A stretch of DNA of 64,000 nucleotides from Dasypus novemcinctus (taxonomy: Eukaryota; Chordata; Mammalia; Cingulata; Dasypodidae), in contig NC_080701.1 in the NCBI RefSeq assembly GCF_030445035.2, positions 23,342,798-23,406,797 on the forward strand. Direction: 5' to 3'. The translations under genes were made by a program, and so were the position numbers. This document shows positions 1-12,062 of the stretch, piece after piece; the stretch's first letter is position 1, and every line of letters starts with the position of its first letter. The notes beneath the pieces are model-generated. The model searched no databases, had not been told where the DNA came from, and saw only the letters and a program-made list of their open reading frames with translations.

Positions 1-1975
1 TATATAACAATTATATTCCATAAGTCCAAGAAAAAAGATAAAGGATTTGACACATTAGCATGGGTCAGCAGAGAGCTGAGGATGCCTTTTTGGCATTAGA
101 AAAAACCAAAATGCTATCTGTGTATTACAAAAGATTTAAGACACAAAAGACACAAAATGGCTATGGTAATTTATTACTATTTTATAAAAGTAAATGATCT
201 GATGAGAGTTTATTTCAAAATAATACAATTAAAAAGGAAAAATTTTTTTCTGTGGCATGAAATATATTTTTAAAAATAACTGAAAGTATGTCCAATAACA
301 TTATACTGTTATCAAATATGAAGCAGACCAGTATTAGGATGTTTTATTGACAATGAGGATATTGATAAATTTTTAGAAACTTTGGATAATTTTTGTACAT
401 ATTTTATCTACATAAATCCAACTACCTGAAAATTAGAAAATCCCTTCTAATTTGATAACACTCCCTTTGTAATTAATAATATATTAAATACATCTATTTC
501 TAACACCTTTCTTCTTATAAGGTGAAAGAGTAGATTATTTGTGATTTTCCAGGGGCCCTCTGGAAAATACCAAAGATGGTTTGAAATAAAAAAGATGTCA
601 TTTAGCATTTGATTTGAGAAGGCAAAAAAATCTCAAAAGTTGTCAGGAAGTTTGAACACTTGATTAAATAGGATTACACGTCACTATGAAACAACTCTTG
701 GTCCTCTTCTTTAATCAGTGAAAATAAGATTTTAAAAGTAAATATAGGAGATAATACGATGGTAAAAAAGAGTAAAACAAAACCTGTTTATTCTTTTCTT
801 AAAGGTAGGAGGACAATTATTTTAGACAATCAAGGCCATGATAAAGTCAACAACATAGACATTCTGCCTTTTACATTGATTGTTCAGAAAAATAACACTT
901 TGAAAACTTCTTACTAAAAACAGACCAGTAGCCCAAGAAAACTTTACTTTAACAGAAAGAGAACTAAATTTTAGTTTTGCGTCAGTATACTATTTGATAC
1001 TAAGCCTTTTAAAAATCTTATAGATGGATCCATCAAATCTTACCCAACTTTAACCATAAGAAATAGCATTTCTTTTCTTCAACCCCTCTACAACTTTCTC
1101 TATCACTTACATTTCCTTTTTTTCATTCTGTAATAACTAATCAGTTTACTTTAGGACAAACTTCTTTTTCCTTAATAAAAATATATGCTATATAATTTAT
1201 CTACTTAAGTTACCAAAATGATTTTGGAAACTATCTTCAAGCTGACATTTTAAAAACACAATTATTGTCAAAACATAGCTTGTCAGAATAATAACTTAAT
1301 CTGGTTAAACGCAAATGTTTATGTGTATTCATTTTAAACTTTTGGTAGATAAAATACTAGCTTTTGATAAACCTGTATATGTTGGGAAGTACATTTCCAA
1401 AACTGCATGCTCATTTCTTTTTGTACTTAACATTGATTACTCAGAAGAAATAGTTTGTTTTCTTTTAAATTAATAATATTAAATTCGTATACAATTAGAG
1501 GACACATAGCTAAATTTCTGGACATGAGTCAGTAAAAACAGACTCAGAAATACAGAAAGACAAATCACAGACATATAAAACTCTCTGGTTTATGTAAAAA
1601 TCTGATTTTCTGACCTTGCCCCCTTCATAATTTAAAAAAAAATTTAATCAGAGTATTTTGTGCTTTTGGTAAGGAGGCTATTTTTATAATCATTATATCT
1701 TTTAGAAGCTTTTAATACCAACCAAAGAATGCCCCACACTTCTTGTTCATTTTAATTTTGTCTAAATTAAAACTTGCCCATTATGCCCACTATAATTTCA
1801 AGCTATCTTTTGTCTAAAACACCTATTTTTTAAAGAATGCTCATGAGGAACTCACTTTAAACTAGGTCTTTTATGTGCTCAGTGCTCATTTTTTTCCTTC
1901 AAAAATCGACAGTCTCATTTTTAATGTTCCTTTTGCTTGCAATATAGATAGCTATATTTTTTTCCCCCCTCCGAG
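1..1975. other. AT-rich intergenic DNA, nothing recognised
   Basis: About 2 kb of AT-rich sequence without a convincing reading frame, splice-bordered exon, tandem repeat or recognisable transposon. It lies upstream of ADAM18 and reads as ordinary intergenic DNA. Very old repeats below the limit of recognition by eye may be present. Confidence 0.5.
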
Positions 1976-1979
1976 GTAC

Positions 1980-2630
1980 TGTTACCAGAAAGTTCTGGTT
2001 TCTCGGCTTCTGGGTCCTTGGCTTATGTTGCATAAGAGAATTATAGGGCATGCCATTGGGTAGGCAAGGGAGTAAATAGTTTATTAAGAAACAAGGAAAT
2101 GAAAAAAGTACATTGTCTGAAGCATGGACTGTGAGCATACTGCAGAGTGAGTTGCACGCGTAGGGCCCCACATCAGGGCTTTCTAAAGTCTGTTTGCTGT
2201 TCTGATTGGTTGCCCCACTTGTCATTTCTCAAGAGGCCAATGGTGAGACCTTTTGATGGCATTTGGGACTTCCCCTTGACCCAGAACAGGATTTTCATGG
2301 CTGGGACCTCTCAGGGTCTTTCTGGCAACCTTTGTTTTATTAGATTTCTGGGAGGGGTCTCACAGCCATGTGGTTTGTCAGCCATGTTATCTGCCAGACC
2401 AGCTCCCTTCCCCCTTTCACTATACCAACCTGTCTCAACAGCCCCCTCGAAGAGTTTACATCCTTATTCTTAAGGGGTGCTGAAGGGTGATGGTCATTCT
2501 TTTGTACCTACTTCCTGCTGGTTAGGGGGATTAGGTCTTATCTGAGAAGTATAAAACTCTCTAGCTATTCTATTGTGGTTGAGGGAAGACAGGTCTGGTA
2601 CCATGGTTGGAACTGGGTAACATTCCGACA
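1980..2630 (-). mobile_element. Probable solitary LTR (endogenous retrovirus type)
   Basis: Read on the minus strand, the block has a polyadenylation-like AATAAA about 90 bases before a terminal '...ctggtaaca' at 1980, which fits the end of a long terminal repeat (AATAAA in R, short U5, closing CA). The sequence is clearly richer in GC than its flanks. The outer (U3) boundary is not seen; 2630 is only an estimate, and no target-site duplication was found. No gag, pol or env reading frame is attached. It could instead be another class of interspersed repeat. Confidence 0.4.
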
Positions 2631-4189
2631 TGACTAATAAGGTATTGATTCTGTAAGAAATAAACTTAATTAGAATTTTGAAGGTACATGGTCCCTTTGA
2701 AAGGATAAAGAAGATGGTGGTAGGCTGACCCCTTCATGGACAACAAGAGTGAGAAAGGACAACAGCTTTCAGAGGCTGCATCCTCCCAAAGATGGTGGGA
2801 AACAGCATTCCTCCTTGAGTTATTTTATGCTGTTGGTTAAATCTAGAAAGAGATTGTGGTAGACAAGCTGAGTTTGGTATAAATTACCAACCCGACTTTT
2901 CCCACAGCAGTGGTTATGCTTAGGACAGCTAGGAGAGGTATGGAGTATTATCCAGGTTTAGCAGTTTATACTAGTGAGTAATTGGGCTTGCTCAGTGTCC
3001 TTCATTAATAAACATGAAGGGGCTGAGCAGGATGGGGTGGGTGGGTACAAAACTGGAGAAGTTACAAGGTTATCACACTCACAAGACAATAATTATCAGA
3101 GATCAAGGTATCTGGGGACAAAGGGGTCCAGAAAGAGGGTCAGTTACATGACTTTTCTTATGGATTTCAAATGAACAAAGGTGGAACGGTAAACATTTCA
3201 ATAGGAATGCTCATATACAAAGGTAAGAACAATCTGGAATAATCCTTATAATAGCAGTTTTAGTCAGAAATTTCCATATACAAAGATAAGATTCATCGGG
3301 AATACTTATCACAATGGCAGGTTTTAGTTGGAAACTACAATGTACAAAGGGTGAGGTTTGTCTAGCCAGTTTCAGTAATTTTAGATATTAACCTTTGACT
3401 ATTTATAATATACTTGAAGTGAAAAGGCATTTAAATAATGATTCAGTAATCATAATTATTTGTTAATTCTTAGCATTGGTTAAAAGTGGGGAGCAGTAGG
3501 ATTAAGAGAATTAGAAGGGGTGGCATTCTGTAGTCCAGTTTTTTAAATCAGATGTTATTAAGGCTAGATTTTAATTTTTCTTAAGTTCTCAAAAGGAGTC
3601 CTTTATAGAAGCTATTTTAGAATCAGATACTCTTTTGGTTGATTCGGCATACCAATTAAAGAATGCATTTTATTACTTCTGGGGGAGCCTCAGCAGGATA
3701 CAGAATTTTCTTTGTTATGGCTCAAGGAGTGTGGATGATAGAAGCAGTTCCTCAGTCTCCATTATTAGGCTTGATTTTAAAAGGGGCTAAGAGGGGTGGG
3801 TCTGAAGGAGCTTCTGAGCCTTTGTTATAAAAGGGCAACTCTGCAAACCTAGCTGTATAGCAAGAGGACAAGGAGGCAGAGGAGGAGCTGAAGCAGCCTT
3901 AGAAAACTGTCAGGTTTCAGACTGCTTTTTAAGTTCAGGTATGCATTTAAATAAGTATTTGTTTTTGTTAATTTGGTATTTCTTTCTTGAAGAGAGGCAA
4001 TATTGAAATATGTTATATGTTTGGAAGCTTCCAATTACCACTAAAAAAAGGTATCCCATTCAGTTTTTTGACCTTATGGCCCCTATTTAATTGTGCTTGC
4101 AAATACAGCAATTTTGCTCTCTTGAAGGAGAGGCATTGTGGCCATTGTAATTTAAGATTGTCTATTGTATATTAGATCCAGTGAGGATT
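2631..4189. other. Intergenic DNA, unassigned
   Basis: No gene is seen. The stretch contains a short degenerate tandem repeat (annotated separately) and may be the continuation of the neighbouring LTR-like element, but no retroviral protein similarity could be read in it. Confidence 0.4.
3170..3360. repeat. Degenerate ~63-bp tandem repeat, about 2.5-3 units
   Basis: The motif 'tacaaag' followed by a purine-rich stretch recurs at 3216, 3279 and 3343, a spacing of 63 and 64 bases. The DNA between recurrences is alignable (for example 'cagttttagtcagaaa' against 'caggttttagttggaaa'). A weaker partial unit lies just before, near 3175. Confidence 0.6.
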
Positions 4190-4815
4190 TTACCTGAACA
4201 CCTAAAAAGGAGATACTGATAGACAATGCCCATCCCAAGGAACAGAGAGAATCTGCAGCTGTAAGCAAGATAGTTCCATCTATCTGCTCCATGGACTCTA
4301 AGACCCCTCTCAATTAGAGACGGAGTTGGCATCATCATCCCGAAACCCTCAGAATTGGGGAATGAATGATGGCCTACAGTAGACTTAATGGTATTCTACT
4401 ATAGACTTACTGTTATTCTAGCAATGGGAGAACTTTTATCTTTGATGTGGAGGCAGTGGCTACTGCAGGTTCTGAAGGAGGGAGAGGGAAAAACAGGAGT
4501 TATATGGAGGCATTTTCAGGACATTGTAATTATCCCAAATGATGGATACAGGTTATTATATATTTTGTCATAACTTACAAAATTGTGCAGGACAGAGTGT
4601 AAACAATAATGTAAACTATATTTCATGGTAAGTGGCAATGCTCCAATATGTGGTCATCAATTGTAACAAATGTTCCACAGTGATGAAGGATGTTGTTAAT
4701 GTGGGAAAGCGTGGGAGGGGTAGGGAGTGGGGCATATGGGAATCCCCTATATTTTTTATATAACATTTAAAGTAGTCTAAAGTTTCTTTAAAATAAATAA
4801 ATAAATAAAAAGAAT
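4190..4815 (+). mobile_element. Xenarthran A-tailed repeat (LINE-1 3'-UTR/HAL1-like family), copy 1
   Basis: One of about ten copies in the window of the same non-coding element. Shared landmarks, in order, are 'cccatcccaaggaacagagag', 'gaggcagtggc', 'ggaggcattttcaggacatt', 'gatggatacagg', 'gtaaac..taatgtaaact', 'catcaattgtaacaaatg', 'gaaggatgttgttaatgtgg', a G-rich run, and a final 'taacattt..' followed by an A-rich tail with TAAA repeats. The tail and G-rich stretch point to LINE-style retrotransposition. I infer relation to LINE-1 3' UTRs or half-L1 (HAL1) elements. Confidence 0.7.
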
Positions 4816-5519
4816 TTGTTGAAGAATTAGAACTAATTGTTTCTGACTGAGAGCAATCATACAATCTAAAAAAACTCCCCAAAACTGGCAGGATTTATCT
4901 TTAGATTGGGTTAATGAGGTATTTTACAGTGTACGTTAGAGGGGGTATTTCTTTTCCCCGACAGACAGCCTGTGCTCTAGTTGTCCGGCCCGCAACCAGT
5001 ATCCCTAGTTGCATGGAAATTCTCTCCTGGCTGGCGACCTATTGGCCTATCATCAATCTTGCTCATCCATGGCCACTTTATACTTACATAGGTGTCTTAG
5101 TTAATCTTCAGATTGAAGCTTCTCAAAGGTAATGGTTGTGTTCTAGTAGTGTTTAAATGCCCAACCCTTGCCCGCAAAAATGATTATGTGATTGCTATCA
5201 GTCAGGACAGAGATTTAGGTAGCAACCCACATTGGGTCCTGTCTTGCAAGGATTTTTAAAGAAAAAAATTTCCAAAGGTGTTTGTAAAGAATTACGATTG
5301 GTGGATATTTGGGGCTTTCCAATGTACTTCAAGTAAGACAGTTTACTGATTTCTTTTTCATAGTGTCCAGATGTCCAGAAACACTGTGGTGCTTTTTGGT
5401 TTTGCATACCTTGGCAGTTGGTTACATCTAGCTGAGACAGGCAGAAGAGAAATTTCTGAATAGCCTCCTGACCCCATTTTAAATTGTTTAGTCATAGTAA
5501 CTCTACTTTGTTTTACCTA
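4816..5519. other. Intergenic DNA, nothing recognised
   Basis: No exon, RNA gene or clear repeat was identified between two retroelement tails. Confidence 0.4.
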
Positions 5520-6300
5520 TTTCTCAGCAGTTTCTTATCAAACTATCCATGTGCTTACCATATGACTCAGCAATTGGATCCCTGGGCATTTATCCCAGAG
5601 AAGTGAAAATTTACATTCGCATAGAAACCTGAACATAAACATTCATGGCAGCCTTATTTGTTATACTCTTAAACTGGAAACAACCCAGATGTCCTTCAAT
5701 GGGTGAATGGTTAAGCAAACTATGTACATTCATACACGTAATACAGATCAGCAATAAAAAAGAACAATGTATTTATACATGGAACAACTTTGATGAATCT
5801 TGATATAATCATGCAGAGTAAAAACAAACAAACTTGTCAGTCCCCAAATGTTAAATACTGTATGATTCAGTTCACATAACCATCTTGAAATGACCAAGTT
5901 ATAAAAATTGAGAATAGATTGTTTGCCTGGGGTAGGGATAAGTGTAGGGTAAGGAATAGGTGGATGTATTCTAAAAGGGCAACAAAAGTGATCCTTGTGT
6001 TGATGGACTTCTTCTAAGTCTTCACTAGTGGTGGTTACACAAGCCTGCGTATGTTATAACATCTCACAGGACTAAGTACACACACACACACACACCAAGG
6101 AATACAAACAAAACTGGAGATCTGCGTAAGATCTGTTGATGTGTATGTGCGTCAATATTCTGGTTGTGAAAGAGTTCTCTAAGTAAGATGCCACCACTGA
6201 GGGAAGCTGGGTAAAGGATACATGAACTCTCCCCTATTATAACTGCACACGAATTGTTAATTATCTCAAAACGAAAAAGTTGAATAATAGTTAAAACCAA
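5520..6300 (+). mobile_element. Old LINE-1 (L1M type) 3' end of ORF2 plus 3' UTR
   Basis: The sequence around 5555-5800 reads like the typical mammalian LINE-1 ORF2 carboxyl end: 'accatatgactcagcaatt', 'gggcatttatcccagag', 'ctggaaacaacccagatg', 'tccttcaatgggtgaatgg'. It is followed by a degenerate 3' UTR. Frames are broken. A short (AC)n lies within it at 6078-6095. Confidence 0.8.
6078..6095. repeat. (AC)n microsatellite
   Basis: Nine consecutive AC units inside the old LINE-1 tail. Confidence 0.9.
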
Positions 6301-6949
6301 CACCAGCAATACTGGAGGATGGATTTTTGCGGTAGCTGGACTTCAGAAGAAGAATTCAGCTAGTTCATGAAATGGTGGAGGCCAAATACCGCCTTGTGAC
6401 AGTTCATAACTGCTGGTGCCACAGATACAGGTGGAGTTTACACCTCCTGAAGACCTCTATGGGTCCCAGATACTCACAAGAGGATTGGCAAGAGAACCCT
6501 GGAAAGGCATCTCTCATGGAGGTTAACAAGCCTACCTAGTTTGCATTTTAAAGCTTTCCTTTCCCTTTCCTCAACTTGTTACAATCTATTTTTGTTAAGC
6601 ATAGGTGCATGCACAGTTGAAGAAAAATGTTTCGAATCGTCTTATCCAGGATCAAGTCCAACTTTCTTGATTTCTCCTTATTGACAAAGATAAAAATAAA
6701 TAAATTTAATTAAGTCAGCCATGGCAAGATTTAAGTAGGAAACAGCCAGCAGTAAGCGTTAACATTTCTGATTTCCTGCTTCCCCTCCCCCAGGCCATAA
6801 AACACCATGAGAAAACTGACTTGGAGAAAGGATATGACTGAGAACCTCATTAGAAACTGCCCTGTCCAAGAACAGCAAATCAGGATCATTTGCCCTATGT
6901 CACTACTGAAGGGTTTACAAATTTGAAACTTCGCAGCAATAAACCCCTG
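6301..6949. other. Upstream flank of ADAM18, nothing recognised
   Basis: Single-copy-looking DNA between the LINE-1 tail and the GC-rich island. No TATA box at a sensible distance from the exon 1 ATG, and no reading frame of note. Confidence 0.4.
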
Positions 6950-7165
6950 GTGTACAAATGTCTAGCCTGTCCGGTATTTCCTCTCCCTGCCCTGTGGAAG
7001 GATCCCTAAGGCCGAGGCAATCAGTGCCCAAAGCAACCGCAGTCCTCGCCCCCGCACCCAGCAGCAGCCGGCTACATAGACGGGGCCCAGGGCCAGGCTC
7101 GCGGGCCTCAGAATTGTCCCAACGGCCTTTTCCTGCACCGCGTTCCTGTGCGGCCTGGCTGAGCC
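6950..7165 (+). promoter_or_regulatory. ADAM18: Probable ADAM18 promoter/5' UTR (GC-richer, TATA-less)
   Basis: Base composition changes abruptly from AT-rich to GC-rich, with many CpG dinucleotides between about 7000 and 7510, straddling exon 1. No TATA box stands at the usual distance upstream of the ATG. This fits a CpG-containing, TATA-less promoter, which is common for germ-line genes. The transcription start cannot be placed from sequence alone. Expression of ADAM18 in testis is known from other mammals, not shown here. Confidence 0.5.
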
Positions 7166-7379
7166 ATGTTGCTTCTACTCGCACTGCTCGCTGAGCTGGG
7201 AGGGCTGAGCGCCGGCCCGGGGACGTCCACAGGGAGCCTCCACAGCCGCCGCCTTTTTCCTACAGAAGGTCTGGGCCCTTCCCAGGGAATAGTTTCCTGG
7301 GCCTCTACGATCCCCACGGGTCCCTACCCAGATCTCCTGTCGGTGCCTTCCTCCAAGCGCCTGCGGGAAGTAAGGTCAG
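7166..7379 (+). CDS. ADAM18: ADAM18 exon 1: signal peptide (3' end uncertain)
   Basis: The ATG at 7166 has a purine (G) at -3 and opens a hydrophobic signal peptide, MLLLLALLAELGGLSAG, closely matching the start of human ADAM18 as I remember it. In human the exon ends after 18 codons plus one base; the equivalent point here (7220|7221) is followed by GG, not GT. Two downstream donors would keep the required phase 1: 7268|7269 (gaag|gtctgg, weak) and 7379|7380 (cag|gtgagc, strong). The frame stays open to both, so they would add 16 or 53 residues after the signal peptide. The end given uses the strong donor. The signal peptide directs the protein to the secretory pathway and sperm surface. Confidence 0.7.
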
Positions 7380-7780
7380 GTGAGCCTAGTGTGTTCACAG
7401 ACGAGTCCACACGACCGTGGTCTGAGTCGGGGGCCCACGGTCTGATCATCCGCAGACCCCCAGGGGTAACGCTGGGTCTTCCCAGTCCAAGGCCAAAGGG
7501 TTTAGACGCGCCCGCTCTGTGCTCAGTTCACTTCTAAAGGCCTGTGGCCTGGTCCAGAAAATGATCAGAACTGTCCTGTTGAATGGCACAGATACACGCC
7601 ATTTTCACTGCGCCCTTGAAAATGCCCGGAAATCTGGGGATGGAGGATGAGCGTGAACACATATAATAAAGGTTATTTACAATTTTAAGAGATTTTCACG
7701 AGTAGGTCCCCACGGTTAAGCACCCATCCTTGAAAGTTTTGATTGTTGATGCAAAAAATACATATATTTTCTTACTGCAG
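7380..7780 (+). other. ADAM18: ADAM18 intron 1
   Basis: Short intron of about 400 bases (longer if an earlier donor is used). The first 150 bases remain GC-rich and CpG-containing and may hold promoter-proximal control sequence. The acceptor is 'cttactgcag' at 7780. Confidence 0.6.
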
Positions 7781-7857
7781 GTTCTGAAGAAATATGCTTG
7801 CATGTCACGATTCCACACAAGATGAGGTCAAATGAGAGTGAAGATTCAGAGAAGCAT
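7781..7857 (+). CDS. ADAM18: ADAM18 exon 2: start of prodomain
   Basis: The 77-base exon sits between 'tactgcag' and 'gtaatt'. With one base carried from exon 1 it gives 26 codons and ends in phase 0. The product contains EEICLHVTIPHK, matching the human prodomain start (IFLHVTVPRK), then MRSNESEDSEKH, with an N-E-S glycosylation sequon. ADAM prodomains act as intramolecular chaperones and are cleaved off during sperm maturation. The frame is intact. Confidence 0.9.
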
Positions 7858-8074
7858 GTAATTGACCGAGAATATTTTTTAAAATAATTTTAAATTGTAA
7901 GACTATATATAATTGCTAACAATTTCCCTTTGAACTGCCTGATCATGTTAATTTGTTCACTTTCAAAGCAAGATATTTTGATGTGATCTTTTGACTCCTA
8001 GAACATTTTAATCCTCCATGCCCCACATCTCTGCTTTTTCCTCAGTTGTCTTTTCCTTCAACTCTCCATCTCTT

Positions 8075-8640
8075 TTTTTTTTAATGTTTTTTTTTAATGT
8101 TACATTAAAAATATATGAGATACCCCCATCCCCTCACCGCACTCCTCCCACATTAACAATCTCTTTCATCATCATGGCACATTCATTGCATTTGGTGAAT
8201 ACATTTTGGAGCACTGCTGCACCGCATGGATTATAGTTTACATTGTAGTTTACACTCTTCCCCAGTCCACCCAGTGGGCCATGGCAGGACACACAATGTC
8301 CAGCATCTGTCCCTGCAGCACCACCCAGGACAACTCCAAGTCCTGAAAATGCCCCCACATCACATCTCTTCTTCCCTCTCCCTGCCCTCAGCAGCTACCA
8401 TGGCCTTTTTCTCCACATCAATGCTACAATTTCTTCCATTACTAATCACAATAGTTCCATAGTAGAATATCAGTAAGACCACTCTAATCCATACTCTATT
8501 CCTCCAGCCTGTGGACCCTGGGATGATGATGTCCACTCCCCCTCTATATCAAGAGGGGGCTTAGATTCCACATGGATGATGGATGTAATTCTTCTACTTG
8601 CAGTTGTAGGCACTCTTGGCTCCCTGAAACTTTCCAGAAA
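8075..8640 (-). mobile_element. Xenarthran A-tailed repeat, copy 2
   Basis: Minus-strand copy with its A-rich tail (read as T runs) at 8080-8100. The body matches the copy at 41612-42298 over most of its length: 'gggggcattttcagga', 'tggacattgtgtgtcctgc', 'aatgtattcacca', 'tccacatggatgatggatg'. It is better conserved than copy 1 and belongs to the same subtype as 41612-42298. Confidence 0.75.
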
Positions 8641-9181
8641 TATTAATTAAATATCTTTAGGTTTCATTAAGGCCTTATTTTAAGAGTTGGGTTTGTATTA
8701 GGGGATTTGGGGAAGGTTTTAAGGAAGTGGCGCTTTGCTCTGGATCAGATGCTCTCAGAGAGTAGTGGTAATTCTATTGTCATGCATTTTAATCTTACCT
8801 AGGAGAAAGGAAGACTAGAACAATGCTAAAGCTATATTTGATGAAGAAACAGCAGGCACTCATTGTGGTCAGATGAAGGGGTATTCGGTCATTCTTCTGG
8901 CTTGGAAAATGTTTGTTTTGTTTTCTGTCCTTGTTATGAAGGTTTTTATCTTTAAGTGTCACATTATGGCCTTGTGTGATGTTGATGTTCTGTGAAAGAG
9001 TTTATGTTCAACAAGAGAACGTCAAAGTCTAGATGATAGTACCAAGCTAGCTCTTTAGTATGAAGAGCTTCATCATCCCTATTCATTTATGTTGGGTCAT
9101 AGTCATATTAGACCTTAATAAAACCTACACCCTGGAACAAGTTTTGGAACCATAAATGCCTGTAGAAGGTAAGTGGGAGAT

Positions 9182-9560
9182 TATACACACACATACACAT
9201 CCATATGTATATGTGTATATATATACATGAAGTAAGTTGTCATGGTAGGGTTTATGAAGGACTATCTAAACAGGCTATTTCAGCTGGATTATATTTGAGT
9301 GTGTGTATATGTGTGTTTATATATATGCTCACATCAATATAAGGAAATAATATATGTGACTATATACTAATGGTATATAAACTATATATAAATATGTATA
9401 TTAATATTTATATCACAACCTATATCTTTCATGATATACATATCTGCTGTATATATATATATCAGATACATATTCCTTCAGACATATGTATACACATACA
9501 TACATGTTCATGTGTGCGTATGCTCATATATATGCATGTATGTAGGTATTTATTTATGTG
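9182..9560. repeat. AT/ACAT-rich simple-sequence region
   Basis: Clusters of TATA, ACAC and ACATAT microsatellite-like tracts occur at 9185-9230, 9298-9330 and 9370-9550. The overlapping open frames here are products of the repetition (YINMYINIYI and similar), not a gene. Confidence 0.7.
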
Positions 9561-9859
9561 TGAAGAAATATATCTGATATTCTGACTATAGGAAATTTGA
9601 AGGAACAAATTTTTACATGAAATTTCCTGATAGTTTACATGTTAGAAATGTGTTAAAAAATTTCAAAACAATGTGTGGGCATGAGAAAATTCATTTGGGC
9701 TACTATAACAACTGCACAGCCTCTTTGTGCATTCTTTCGTATATTTATTTCAGTACCTTAAACTATAATTGTGTCAGAATATATCCAATTAGCAAATATC
9801 TCTGTCCTTGGCTTTCAGTTAAGCAAATCATTCTCTCTATAGGATGATTACCTCTTATA

Positions 9860-11230
9860 GAAAATCACAGTAATGCACATATTATCTATTTTTTTCACCA
9901 TTCAAGCATTTGAAGCTATACATTACATACAACAGAGTGCAATCACTTTAAGTTATAAAGTGAGAAGGACATTGATAAATGTATTATGTACTTATTAAAT
10001 CTGCATAATAACTAACCCCAATCAAGGTATAGAACATTGCCAACATCCCAAAATGTTCCTTTATGTGTTTTCAGGCAAACTCACTCCACTTGACCGAGGC
10101 AACTATTCATCTGAATTTTATTACTATAGATTAGTTTTGTATATTCTAGAATTTTATATAAATAAGAGCATACAGGATATACTCTTCTTTGTTTCACTCA
10201 GCATAATATTTCTCAGATTCATCTACATTATATGTTCATCCTTTTTATTGCTGGGCAATATTTTCTTATATAAAATATAAAACTTTCCCTCTTTATTCAG
10301 CTATTGGATGTACAAATTTTTTTTGCGGGAACATATGTTTTAATTTCTTTTGCAAAAATACATAGAAATAGTAAGGTTGGGTTATATAATTATGGTATAC
10401 CTACCAAACAAGAAAGTACTAAAATGCTGTCAAAAGTGTGTGTATTATTTTATATCTCCAGAAGCAATGCATGACCTTTCTGTTGTATGTGCAGTGGCAT
10501 CTAATTGTTGCTTAAATTTACCTGAAGGTCAACATGGTCTTCTCATTTTCATTGAACATCCATGCTATTTGTATATCTTCTTTTACAAAATGTCTGTTAA
10601 AACAAAAACAGTTTCCAATTATTGAATTTACTTTTATGATTTATGATATTATTGTGTTTTGAGAGTTCTTTTTATATTATTGGTACATATGCTTTGTCAT
10701 ATAGTCATTTTACTATTTTTTCCTGCCTATGATTTGATTTTACACTTTTTTAATGTGGCCTTTCAAAAACCAGACATTGCTGATTTTGATGAAGTCCAAT
10801 TTATCATTTTTCTTTCTTTTATGATTAGTGAATTCTATGCCCATTTAAGAAAAGTTTGTCTATGTATGGTTTTGTAGACCTTCCATATGTTTAGGTCAAT
10901 GATCCTTTTTGAATTAATATTTGCATATGATGTGATACAGGAATTTCCCCCTTTCTCCACCCCTTAATTGGAACGTATGATTTTCTGAGAACTATTTGTT
11001 GATAGGACAATATTTTCCTCATTGAATTACTGTGATTACTTAGCTGCAAACTAATTGACCATGTGTATATTGGTTTGTTTCTAGACTCTGCAGCTTGTTT
11101 CGATGGTCTATGTCTCTTTTACAGAAATGAAGCACTGTCTTAATTAACTGTGGCTTCATTTATTTATTTTATGTTTAGATCTTCAGAGTTCTGTTACATT
11201 GTTTTGCAGAATGCTAATATTTCTGTTTTA
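9860..11230 (-). mobile_element. Old LINE-1 (L1M type), 3' UTR and ORF2 end, antisense
   Basis: The order along the + strand is LINE-1 read backwards. 'caccattcaagcatttgaag' to 'tttcactcagcataatattt' is the 3' UTR and tail of ORF2. 'ttgatgaagtccaatttatca' and 'gtttaggtcaatgatcc' at 10785-10910 correspond to the ORF2 carboxyl third. Heavily mutated, many stops. Confidence 0.75.
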
Positions 11231-11828
11231 GCAGATAATATATTTGGTTAGATTCAAAATGCAGACATCATGTTTGCAGAGGTTGGATCTCTCAGATCTC
11301 AGTTCAGTTTAGTTTTAGTTTAGCTTTTTTAGTTTAAGAAACCTGATTTTCATTTGACCCATGCCTACATGTTTCAGTGATGAATCAGAAATTTGAACTG
11401 ACCTTATACACAGATTAAGCAGTTCCATTTCTCTGGTTTTCTCATTTTGAGGATACCCTCTCAATCTCTAGTGAGATTCTTCCCCTTGGTTCTTTCCTTC
11501 ATTTCCTGCAGCCAGAGGAGAATTTTTCTATTGGAGGTTCAGCTCCTCTCTGTTAAAGGAGGCAGAAGCCAGGAACTCACTCGATACTGGTGGTTTGCAT
11601 CAGCTTTTGGCTTATTTATCCTCTGTTTGATTTTTTTCTTAATTAGAGAAGTTGTGAGTTTACAGGAAAATCATGCATAAAGTACAGGATTGCCATATAC
11701 CATCCTATTATTAACACCTTGTATTAGTGTGGAACATTAGATAAAATTATGAAAGCACATTTACAGTTATACTATTAACTATACTGCATGGTTTAATTTA
11801 GGGTTCAGTGTTTGGGTAGTGCAGTTCT

Positions 11829-12062
11829 TTTTTTAAGATTTATTATTATTATTATTTATTTCCCCCCCTTGCAGCTTACTTGCTTTCTGCTCTCTGTGTC
11901 CATTCGCTGCATGTTCTTCTGTGTCTGCTTGTCTCCCTTTGTTGCATCATCTTGCTGCACCAGCTCTCCACAGGCACAGGCCAGCTTGCCTTTACAAGGA
12001 GGCCCTGGGCCTCCCATATGGTAGACAAGAGCCCAATCAATTGAGCCACAGCTGCTTCCCTG
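11829..12062 (-). mobile_element. DAS-type SINE, antisense
   Basis: The A-tail appears as T-rich DNA at 11829-11862. The tRNA-like head is at the right end ('ggcctcccatatggtagaca', 'caattgagccacagctgct', read backwards). The short duplicated target 'gtgcagtt' flanks it (near 11820 and 12066). It is inserted in the 3' UTR of the old LINE-1. Confidence 0.8.

Noticed and set aside
6915..7317. Minus-strand frames opposite exon 1, suggesting a divergent gene
   Set aside because: They are explained by high GC content, which reduces stops. No signal peptide, domain or splice logic is visible, and they overlap the promoter and exon 1.
7166..7537. Treating 7166-7537 as a complete single-exon 123-residue protein
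   Set aside because: Its first 17 residues are the ADAM18 signal peptide and the frame contains a strong donor at 7380 in the right phase for exon 2, so it is an exon read into its intron.
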